From: Proteobacteria bacterium UBA1673
Lineage (GTDB): Bacteria > Pseudomonadota > Gammaproteobacteria > Comchoanobacterales > Comchoanobacteraceae
Reading direction: 5' to 3'
Assembly (NCBI GenBank): GCA_002320385.1
Contig: DCKN01000023.1
Location: forward strand, 1-6,083
Length of the DNA stretch: 6,083 nucleotides
Shown: positions 1-6,059 of the stretch, one piece after another
Layout: each line of letters starts with the position of its first letter
How positions within the stretch are numbered: position 1 is the first letter of the stretch
Position numbers and translations under genes: made by a program
Notes under the pieces: model-generated
The model's input: the letters and a program-made list of their open reading frames with translations, nothing else
Told to the model about the DNA's origin: nothing
Databases searched by the model: none

Positions 1-1055
1 CCAACACGAATTGCCAATAAGGGTATGCAAACCGCTAAGACTCTCACGATAAAATTAACAATGACTGCCCAAAACATCAATCTGACATAAATCGAAGAGA
101 TATTGATGAACATCGATTGAAACCCAACAATAAAGAACAATACGTAATTCATGATTTCGTCAACTGTATCCCAGAATACATGAACAACTGATCGTTGTTG
201 CTCATTGAGGTCTTGTAGTATGTAACTTGTCCATAGCCCTGAACCAACAGCTACCAGTGGTGGGGAAACGTGTAACAATTTTGCACATAAAAAGCCAAGA
301 TTCAATAGTGTCATCAATAGAAAGACAAGTTGATTAGAGACTCTTTCTTCTTGTCTAATGCTTTTTAGTGGCATCGATAGTAGCAGATAAGCAAGCCCTG
401 CACCCAGCGCAAGCCCTCCGAGGCCTTCTCTCGCAAAAAACTCTAAAGCCTGTAGACCGGCACTCATATCCAGTTGCGGTGAATCAGCAAACTTCAAGAC
501 AGTCAGAAATAGAACGACACCAACACCATCATTTAGTAGTGATTCTGAGGCGACTTTGGCATAGAGCTCTTTGGATAAATCAAGGTTCTTCAGTAACGCT
601 AGGACTGCAACTGGGTCGGTAGGCGCAATCACAGCAGCATAAATAAACGGTGTTAACCAAGGCAAGTCGACGCCTAAATACATAAAAACTGCGTAGACTA
701 ACGCAGCGGTGAATATAAATGAGCAGATTGTGGTGACAATAGCAAGCGTTAGAATAATCTTCATTTTATGGATAAAACTTGAAATATCGACGTGTAAACA
801 TCCTGCAAATAGTAAGTAACACAACATACCGTCGACGACGATGCTGTAGAAGTCAACGTTTTTGAATAGCGCATAACTCGAAAAAAGCCACTCCTGGTAA
901 CCAAAGATTGCGCTCCAAATATGTAAGCCAATAAACAACCCCCATGAGGATAACAGAATGAACACATTGGACTGCATCTTAGGAATACGATAGCTCATTG
1001 TGGCCAGGGCAGATGTTATAAATAGAATGAGATAAGTAAGCGTGACTGGATTCAT
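1..1055 (-). CDS. CPA1-family (NhaP-like) Na+/H+ antiporter, C-terminus cut by the window edge
   Basis: This inner-membrane protein should exchange protons for Na+ (possibly K+ or Li+) and so serve pH and sodium homeostasis. The frame is open from ATG 1055 to base 1, giving 351 codons and no stop; CPA1 proteins usually run 400-550 residues, so perhaps 50 or more are missing. I read about ten hydrophobic segments. The diagnostic motifs are APTDPVAVLALLK (residues 144-156, Asp147) and ESLLNDGVGVVLF (171-183). The latter carries the Asn175-Asp176 pair typical of electroneutral CPA1 exchangers. FWDTVDEIMNYVLFFIVGF (294-312) and Arg338 (RVLAVCIPL) also fit the family's later helices. ATG 1055 is the first start after an in-frame TAA upstream, but no clear Shine-Dalgarno precedes it. 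The gene is divergent from nhaA. The motifs place it firmly in CPA1; ion preference cannot be read from sequence. Confidence 0.9.
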   Translation of the reverse strand, partial: MNPVTLTYLILFITSALATMSYRIPKMQSNVFILLSSWGLFIGLHIWSAIFGYQEWLFSSYALFKNVDFYSIVVDGMLCYLLFAGCLHVDISSFIHKMKIILTLAIVTTICSFIFTAALVYAVFMYLGVDLPWLTPFIYAAVIAPTDPVAVLALLKNLDLSKELYAKVASESLLNDGVGVVLFLTVLKFADSPQLDMSAGLQALEFFAREGLGGLALGAGLAYLLLSMPLKSIRQEERVSNQLVFLLMTLLNLGFLCAKLLHVSPPLVAVGSGLWTSYILQDLNEQQRSVVHVFWDTVDEIMNYVLFFIVGFQSMFINISSIYVRLMFWAVIVNFIVRVLAVCIPLLAIRV

Positions 1056-1182
1056 GATTGTAATTTGAGTTGATACATAACTTTACCTTACCATTAAACT
1101 ATTAATCCTTCTACACAGAGCTAGACATTATTGATCGATTGATGCATCATAAATTGAGTTGTTAATGCACTGAATCTTTACC
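1056..1182. promoter_or_regulatory. Divergent promoter region between the two antiporter genes
   Basis: This 127-bp AT-rich gap separates the starts of two divergent genes, so it must hold promoters for both unless transcription enters from elsewhere. No strong sigma-70 promoter is visible. The best weak candidate toward nhaA is TTGATG (1139-1144), a 16-bp spacer and GTTAAT (1161-1166), which would give a leader of only about ten bases. Neither start codon has a convincing Shine-Dalgarno. The region also contains a perfect 10-bp palindrome, listed separately. That promoters are here is inferred from gene orientation; the individual boxes are guesses. Confidence 0.55.
1140..1149. repeat. Perfect 10-bp palindrome TGATGCATCA, possible operator
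   Basis: TGATGCATCA is its own reverse complement. It lies 33 bp upstream of the nhaA start, inside the divergent intergenic region, and overlaps the best candidate -35 box. A second, shorter palindrome (ATCGAT, 1134-1139) is directly adjacent. The position suits an operator for a dimeric regulator. However, a 10-bp palindrome in AT-rich DNA can arise by chance, and no regulator gene is adjacent in the window. Confidence 0.3.
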
Positions 1183-2379
1183 ATGTCAGCTGATACCAAT
1201 TCTCACCATGCCGATATCATGCCTGGACTGTTGTTAATGGTGACCACCCTCATCGCTTTAGTTTTAGCCAATATCCCAGCAACCCGTAGCAACTATCAAG
1301 CGTTGGTTCACTATACCTCTGGGATTACCCTGTTTCATCACGATATTGGTCTTCGGTTTTTTGTAAACGAATTCCTCATGTGTTTGTTTTTCTTTCATAT
1401 CGGACTTGAACTCAAGTATAGCCTTTATAACGGTGACCTCAGTGATAGAAAGATATTTATGATGCCTTTACTTGGCGCACTTGGCGGCATGTTGGCTCCT
1501 GCGCTCATCTACTTATCACTTAACCAACTTGAAGGAGGCTACGTCCGAGGCTGGGCAATTCCAACTGCTACTGATATTGCATTTGCAATCGGTGTCTTGT
1601 CATTGGTCAAAAATCGGATTCCTAAGAGTTTAAAGTCCTTTCTTCTTGCATTAGCGATCTTCGATGACCTAGGCGCTATTTTGATCATTGCTCTTTTTTA
1701 CAGCCACAAACTCAATCTGATGGGCCTCATGATCAGTTTCTTAGTTTGTGCATATTTGTTGTCGCTGAACAGAAGAAATCATCTTCGCCTAGGTGCTTAC
1801 TGTGTTTCAGGTATTGCTTTATGGTTTGGCTTATTTGTCACAGGCATTCACACCACTGTTGGCGCAGTCATTACTGCTGTGTCAATTCCGCTATCAACCA
1901 CAGCATCGGGCCGGCGTACCTTCGATGAAAAAAACAATCTTTTTCGGCTTGCACATCATATTGCGCCTTATGTGAACGTAATTATTTTACCTATTTTTGC
2001 TTTTTTTAATGCTGGAACGAGTATTGTTTCGAATAATTCTGTCTTTCACCCCGTTGGCGTTGGTATTATTTTGGGTTTGGTTGTTGGAAAACCGCTAGGC
2101 ATCCTACTTTTTTGTCGAATAGGCACCCTGCTTCGTCTATGCCGACTTCCCGAGAAAACCAATTGGCATCATATTACTGGCATGAGTTTTTTGTGTGGCA
2201 TCGGTTTTACAATGAGTTTATTTATTGGCAAACTCGCATTTTATCATCGATCCCAACTGGCGATATTAAACATTGTTAAAAAAAGTGTTCTCGCTGCTTC
2301 ATTGTTGTCAGGCATTGTTGGCTTGACCTACTTATCCAGGCTTCACAAAAAGCAACAAGCCGCGAGTGCAAGGTCGTAG
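1183..2379 (+). CDS. nhaA: Na+/H+ antiporter NhaA
   Basis: This inner-membrane electrogenic antiporter uses the proton gradient to expel Na+ or Li+ (2 H+ in per Na+ out in E. coli NhaA). At 398 residues it matches the family (388 in E. coli). Visible landmarks are GLELK (residues 74-78), GWAIPTATDIAFAIGVLSL (123-141, Asp131), ALAIFDDLGAILIIALFYS (156-174, Asp161-Asp162, the ion-binding pair equivalent to Asp163/Asp164), GKPLG (302-306, Lys303 equivalent to Lys300) and LCGIGFTMSLFI (337-348). His223 matches E. coli His225. ATG 1183 is the first possible start because an in-frame TGA lies at 1171; a later Met13 is less likely. No clear Shine-Dalgarno is present. Two E. coli pH-response positions look altered: Glu82 aligns with Ser80 and Glu252 with Ala257, by eye. 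The downstream glutathione transferase starts one base after the stop, suggesting one transcript. Confidence 0.97.
   Translation: MSADTNSHHADIMPGLLLMVTTLIALVLANIPATRSNYQALVHYTSGITLFHHDIGLRFFVNEFLMCLFFFHIGLELKYSLYNGDLSDRKIFMMPLLGALGGMLAPALIYLSLNQLEGGYVRGWAIPTATDIAFAIGVLSLVKNRIPKSLKSFLLALAIFDDLGAILIIALFYSHKLNLMGLMISFLVCAYLLSLNRRNHLRLGAYCVSGIALWFGLFVTGIHTTVGAVITAVSIPLSTTASGRRTFDEKNNLFRLAHHIAPYVNVIILPIFAFFNAGTSIVSNNSVFHPVGVGIILGLVVGKPLGILLFCRIGTLLRLCRLPEKTNWHHITGMSFLCGIGFTMSLFIGKLAFYHRSQLAILNIVKKSVLAASLLSGIVGLTYLSRLHKKQQAASARS
2370..2373 (+). promoter_or_regulatory. Ribosome binding site for the glutathione transferase, inside the nhaA end
   Basis: AAGG sits 7 bases before ATG 2381 and within the last codons of nhaA. 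This spacing favours ATG 2381 over the in-frame GTG at 2366, which has no suitable site before it and would add only five residues. Overlap of the site with the end of nhaA, plus a 1-base gap between stop and start, is the usual arrangement for translational coupling. Confidence 0.6.
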
Positions 2380-2380
2380 T

Positions 2381-3307
2381 ATGGGCTACCTACAAGATGG
2401 CTTATGGCACAAAGATGGCCAATTTCCAACAACCGATCGTGGTGACTTTGTACGCAAAGCCACGTTGTTTCGCGGTGATATCTCTGAAGATAGTCAGTTT
2501 TTACCCGAGAGCCAACGTTACCACTTATATGTTAGCCTCGCATGTCCATGGGCGCATCGTACGCTTATCATGCGCATATTAAAAGGCCTATCGCCACATA
2601 TTGGCGTGAGCATTGTTGATCCAGATATGCTTGAAAATGGCTGGACTTTTGCGACTGATAAGCCTGGCTGTACAGGTGATCAGCTTTACCAGCTTCGCTT
2701 TTTGTACGAACTTTATCTACGTGCTAACTCACGACTCAGTTGCCGGGTGACTGTTCCTGTGCTATGGGATAAACAGCTTAAAACCATTGTCAATAATGAG
2801 TCTTCGGATATCATTCGACTCTTTAACCGCGCATTTAACCATCTTACTGATCGTACTGAAGATTACTACCCTGAAATGTATCGTGAGGACATCGATGCGT
2901 GGAATGACTACGTTTACACACATGTTAATAATGGGGTTTATGCTTGCGGATTTGCAACCACGCAGACAGCTTACGATCAAGCTGTATCACGCTTATTTTC
3001 TGCTTTAGAACGCTTGAATGATCACTTTGGCAATCATGATTGGCTGGTTGGTAATCAGCTGACTGAAGCTGATGTTCGTTTGGTACCCACCCTACTTCGT
3101 TTCGACCCTGTTTACCACATACATTTTAAATGCAATCGCCGACGTATTATTGATTTTCCTAACTTATATAGCTATTTGTGTCGTTTACGTGATCTGGACG
3201 CGATTAAACAAACCACCGACATTGAACAAATCAAACGGCATTATTTTTATAGTCACCAACACATCAACCCTTATCGAATTATTCCAGCTGGTCCTGATCA
3301 ACTCTAG
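2381..3307 (+). CDS. yqjG: Glutathionyl-hydroquinone reductase (Xi-class glutathione transferase, YqjG/ECM4 family)
   Basis: This soluble cytoplasmic enzyme of the Xi class uses glutathione to reduce glutathionyl-hydroquinones to free hydroquinones, recycling quinones that have been trapped by glutathione. The product is 308 residues (E. coli YqjG has 328). The N-terminal thioredoxin-like domain carries the catalytic Cys55 in ACPWAHRTLIMR (54-65), a VPVLWD motif with the expected cis-Pro126, and NNESSDIIRLFN (138-149), whose Glu-Ser pair binds the gamma-glutamyl part of glutathione. The helical C-terminal domain shows the family signatures THVNNGVYACGFATTQ (180-195) and GNQLTEADVRLVPTLLRFD (224-242), and ends with INPYRIIPAGP (295-305). 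Catalytic Cys rather than Ser or Tyr, with CPWAHR, separates it from ordinary GSTs. It begins one base after the nhaA stop. It is convergent with uvrC, 176 bp away. The true substrate here is unknown. Confidence 0.93.
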   Translation: MGYLQDGLWHKDGQFPTTDRGDFVRKATLFRGDISEDSQFLPESQRYHLYVSLACPWAHRTLIMRILKGLSPHIGVSIVDPDMLENGWTFATDKPGCTGDQLYQLRFLYELYLRANSRLSCRVTVPVLWDKQLKTIVNNESSDIIRLFNRAFNHLTDRTEDYYPEMYREDIDAWNDYVYTHVNNGVYACGFATTQTAYDQAVSRLFSALERLNDHFGNHDWLVGNQLTEADVRLVPTLLRFDPVYHIHFKCNRRRIIDFPNLYSYLCRLRDLDAIKQTTDIEQIKRHYFYSHQHINPYRIIPAGPDQL

Positions 3308-3483
3308 GCCCTATACTTATTGTTGTGTATGGCTGTATCTCGTGGATGGCATTTGTGGCGAGCATCCGTTATCTACTCTGAACGTTATTGCCCAGATGAG
3401 CTGTCAAGCTCTTATGCTAGGACGTGTTTTTTTTCTGCAATATTACTGATGACTAATCAAAGATGTTTTTTTGAATCGATTCG
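3308..3483. other. Convergent intergenic gap with no recognisable gene
   Basis: This 176-bp stretch lies between the stops of the convergent glutathione transferase and uvrC genes. Open frames cross it, but none has recognisable content or a good start. It holds a small perfect hairpin, a T8 run (3427-3434), a T7 run (3466-3472) and a 10-bp palindrome GAATCGATTC (3473-3482) touching the uvrC end. No strong terminator is seen for uvrC: the strand downstream of its stop has no run of T after a stem. Confidence 0.7.
3398..3434 (+). terminator. Weak terminator-like structure downstream of the nhaA-glutathione transferase pair
   Basis: A hairpin GAGCT-GTCA-AGCTC occupies 3398-3411. An alternative fold pairs GTC (3403-3405) and AGC (3407-3409) with GCT and GAC just before the T8 run at 3427-3434. 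The T run favours a rho-independent stop on the plus strand. However, the 5-bp stem is 15 bases from it and the closer alternative stem is short and interrupted. I regard this as a possible, inefficient terminator. Confidence 0.3.
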
Positions 3484-5298
3484 TTAGTTTTTATGTACTA
3501 AGCGATGAATTCTCTCGGCGAGCTCGTGTGATATTCCCGGCACTTGATGCAATTGCTTGACACTTGCTTTTCTAATAGCATCTAAACCGCCAAAATAGTG
3601 CATCAGTTGTTTGATGCGCTTGGGACCTAGTCCTGGAATTGATGCAAAACTTGACTCAAGCGACGATTTCATGTGCTTTTTACGCTGCCTTGTGATGGCA
3701 AATCGGTGTGCATGATCTCGTATATTCTCCAACATCCTGGATACTTCATCGTTGAAATGCATTGTTTTAACCCCATGATCCAATGATAAGGCATAATACT
3801 TCTCCTCGCCTGAGCGCCGACCAGGTGCTTTACAAATTGCCAATAAATGAATGGGCGGCATATCAATCGATTGCAAAGATTGTACGACGGATGATAGTTG
3901 CCCACGACCACCATCGATGAGCAGTAAATTGGGCATGGCAAGACTGGATTTCTTTGCAAAACGTTTCTGAATGAATGCGCGCATCGAGGCATAATCATCA
4001 TTCCCAGTGTCTAGATTATAGCTTCGGTAAGAAGATTTTTCTGGACCGCTTACGCTAAAGCGTACACACGCTGCTGTTGTGTGTTTCCCTTGGATATGGC
4101 TGATATCAACACAGTCGATGGTGGTCCAATCACTGTCTTGAAAAGCGGTTGCAAGTTGTTCAAACGCTGGCAAATAGTATTTTGCCTGACTGCTGTAGCG
4201 CTCAATGGCCACCTGTAGATTCGTTTGCGCGTCTTGTAAAAAAGAACGTTCGCTGGCTGTTGTTGGTTTCAATTTCAGTCGTGCATGTATTTCTAGCTGC
4301 TTGAGCGTGACATCCCAACATTGATCATGCGCATTATCCAATGCATCTAAAATAATAACACGTGGTAACGGACGCGCTTGTTTTTGTTCTCTGTAATATT
4401 GATATAAAAATTGTGTTATGAGGTCATTACTAAACCCGTTTGCATCTGGGAAAAAATAATCGCGCTGACTCTCAACCAATGATTTTTTGTAAATGGTGAC
4501 CTGAATGAGGAACCCATCTGGTAGCGTGGCATAGCATATTATGTCTAAACTATGCTCACTTTGAGCCGGCGCACTTTCATTGAGAAAGCCCTGAATTGTT
4601 TGAATTAAATCTCTATATTCAGCAGCTTTTTCATAATACATTGCTTCACTGTGATGGTGCATCAGTTGAACAAAATGATCCACCACTGTTTGGCCACGAC
4701 CTGAGAGTAAGTCAATGGCAGACTTCACGGTATCGGCATAATCGTCAGTCGTTATTTTTTTGACACAAGGGCCACTGCATCGTTGAATTTGATAAAGCAA
4801 GCATGGTCGAGATCGATTGTTGAAATAACTATTAGCACAGGTCCGTAATTTAAATAGTTTTTGCATCATATCAAGTACACGTCGTACGTAGCGACCATTG
4901 GTATAAGGACCAAAATAACGACAATTTTTTTGTTTACGATTGCGGGTAATCACCAGGCGTGGATAAGGATGATCGGTTAGACAAAGGTATGGGTATGTTT
5001 TATCATCCTTAAGTAAAATATTGAATTTTGGTTTGTATTTTTTGATCATCTTATCTTCAAGAATCAACGCATCTGTTTCATTCTTTGTGATGATGATTTT
5101 GATTGTCGTAATCAGGCTAATCAGCTGTAACAATCGCCGATTAGTCGTCTTATTGTGGAAGTACTGTGCGACTCTGGACTTTAATGATTTGGCTTTACCA
5201 ACGTAAATCACTTGACCATTGTGATCATGGTAAAAGTAAACACCAGATAGGTCTGGAATTTTCTTGATTGATTCAGGTGTATACTCAGCATTATCCAT
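3484..5298 (-). CDS. uvrC: UvrABC excinuclease subunit C
   Basis: In nucleotide excision repair UvrC joins the UvrB-DNA complex in the cytoplasm and cuts the damaged strand on both sides of the lesion. The 604-residue product matches the family (about 610). The domains, in order: GIY-YIG nuclease at about 16-94 (GVY 19-21, YVGKAKSLKSR 32-42 with Tyr32, Lys35 and Arg42, Glu81, Asn93), which makes the 3' cut; a four-Cys cluster Cys154, Cys166, Cys174, Cys178; a UvrB-binding UVR segment at about 203-238; the RNase H-like nuclease with Asp398 (DISH), Asp435, Asp462 (IDGGRGQL) and His531, which makes the 5' cut; and tandem helix-hairpin-helix motifs (IPGLGPKR 554-561, VPGIS 586-590). ATG 5298 is the first start after an in-frame TAA and has only a weak GAG-like ribosome site. 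It follows the response regulator by 50 bp on the same strand, so the two are probably cotranscribed. Confidence 0.98.
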   Translation of the reverse strand: MDNAEYTPESIKKIPDLSGVYFYHDHNGQVIYVGKAKSLKSRVAQYFHNKTTNRRLLQLISLITTIKIIITKNETDALILEDKMIKKYKPKFNILLKDDKTYPYLCLTDHPYPRLVITRNRKQKNCRYFGPYTNGRYVRRVLDMMQKLFKLRTCANSYFNNRSRPCLLYQIQRCSGPCVKKITTDDYADTVKSAIDLLSGRGQTVVDHFVQLMHHHSEAMYYEKAAEYRDLIQTIQGFLNESAPAQSEHSLDIICYATLPDGFLIQVTIYKKSLVESQRDYFFPDANGFSNDLITQFLYQYYREQKQARPLPRVIILDALDNAHDQCWDVTLKQLEIHARLKLKPTTASERSFLQDAQTNLQVAIERYSSQAKYYLPAFEQLATAFQDSDWTTIDCVDISHIQGKHTTAACVRFSVSGPEKSSYRSYNLDTGNDDYASMRAFIQKRFAKKSSLAMPNLLLIDGGRGQLSSVVQSLQSIDMPPIHLLAICKAPGRRSGEEKYYALSLDHGVKTMHFNDEVSRMLENIRDHAHRFAITRQRKKHMKSSLESSFASIPGLGPKRIKQLMHYFGGLDAIRKASVKQLHQVPGISHELAERIHRLVHKN

Positions 5299-5348
5299 GC
5301 TATGGCTCGGTTATATTGATCTTTGACTAAGGCTCAAGCGATGCGTCA

Positions 5349-6032
5349 CTAGTCAGATTCAGCACCTTTGATTTCGATGTCTTCAACGAGGCCATGCTTA
5401 ATCGCTAATCGTGTCAACTCAACGTCGTTACTGACATTAAGTTTCTCAAAAATACGGTAGCGATAACTATTGACTGTTTTTGGACTTAAAAACAACACAT
5501 CAGAAATTTGTTGCACTTTATGGCCTTTGGTTATCATCATGGTGACTTGTAGTTCTCGCTCGGATAGCGCATCGAAGGGCACGTCACCTTCTTCTGAGAG
5601 ATGCCTTAAAGCAATCTTGCTGGCGATTTCTGGACTGATGTAGCGCTTATTTTGCATCACGGTGGCTATTGCCGATTTTATTTCATCCCTACTGGTGTTC
5701 TTGGTTAAGTAACCATGTGCGCCAGCCTGTAAAAGTTTGGTTGGAAACAAATCATCGTTGCATACTGTCAATGCAACAACCTTGGTGTTGGGACAAAATC
5801 GAACGATATTAATGGTTGCTTGCAGCCCACCAATTCCCGGCATACGAACGTCCATCAGCACGACGTCTGGGTTGAATTCTTGCGCAAGCTTCACCGCAGT
5901 CTCGCCGGATGACGCTTCTGCGACAATTTTGATGTCTTCTATCGCATCAAGCAAACTGATTATCCCTGAGCGAACGATTTCATGGTCGTCAACAACCATG
6001 ACCGTTGTTTTTTTCCCAATGTGAGTCTTCAT
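5349..6032 (-). CDS. uvrY: Two-component response regulator of the UvrY/GacA/LetA type (NarL/FixJ family)
   Basis: This cytoplasmic DNA-binding regulator is normally phosphorylated by a BarA/GacS/LetS hybrid kinase and then activates small RNAs that sequester CsrA/RsmA. That switches on virulence, biofilm and stationary-phase genes. The 227 residues contain a receiver domain (about 10-128) with acidic pocket Asp15-Asp16, phospho-acceptor Asp61 in LMDVRMPGIGG, Thr89 and Lys111. A LuxR-type helix-turn-helix follows (about 154-215), with LSERELQV and LSPKTVNSYRYRIFEKL. The SPKTVNSYRYR stretch and GDVPFDALSERE junction are typical of the UvrY/GacA branch. It is slightly longer than E. coli UvrY (218): about eight extra N-terminal residues and a short C-terminal tail. 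The start is supported by AGGA 7 bases upstream. uvrC follows after 50 bp, the classic gammaproteobacterial order. No kinase gene is in the window, as is usual because BarA/GacS genes are unlinked. Confidence 0.93.
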   Translation of the reverse strand: MKTHIGKKTTVMVVDDHEIVRSGIISLLDAIEDIKIVAEASSGETAVKLAQEFNPDVVLMDVRMPGIGGLQATINIVRFCPNTKVVALTVCNDDLFPTKLLQAGAHGYLTKNTSRDEIKSAIATVMQNKRYISPEIASKIALRHLSEEGDVPFDALSERELQVTMMITKGHKVQQISDVLFLSPKTVNSYRYRIFEKLNVSNDVELTRLAIKHGLVEDIEIKGAESD

Positions 6033-6039
6033 AAAAGCA

Positions 6040-6043
6040 TCCT
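6040..6043 (-). promoter_or_regulatory. Shine-Dalgarno AGGA of the response regulator
   Basis: On the minus strand AGGA precedes ATG 6032 by 7 bases. It selects this start over Met12, which other family members resemble more in length but which has no such site. The surrounding CAGGATG contains a GGA core like those bound by CsrA, so repression by CsrA is conceivable, but this is only a resemblance. Confidence 0.6.
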
Positions 6044-6059
6044 GTTCGTGATATGACTA

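Noticed and set aside
368..622. Plus-strand 84-codon open frame
   Set aside because: It is antisense to the conserved core of the CPA1 antiporter, including both diagnostic motifs, and its translation is low-complexity without a domain.
761..967. Minus-strand 68-codon open frame
   Set aside because: It overlaps the CPA1 antiporter, whose own frame is open from 1055 to base 1 and carries the family motifs. The short frame has no recognisable content.
2366..2380. GTG start for the glutathione transferase
   Set aside because: It adds five residues not seen in the family and lacks a ribosome site, whereas ATG 2381 has AAGG at 7 bases.
3072..3449. Plus-strand 125-codon open frame reaching into the convergent gap
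   Set aside because: Most of it is an alternative frame of the glutathione transferase; the extension into the gap shows no motif, and no ribosome site precedes it.
3473..3482. GAATCGATTC as a terminator or attachment site
   Set aside because: It is a perfect palindrome but can form only a 3-bp stem with a loop, has no second copy in the window and no integrase nearby.
5737..6024. Plus-strand 95-codon open frame opposite the response regulator
   Set aside because: It is antisense to the conserved receiver domain, a common by-product of coding bias.
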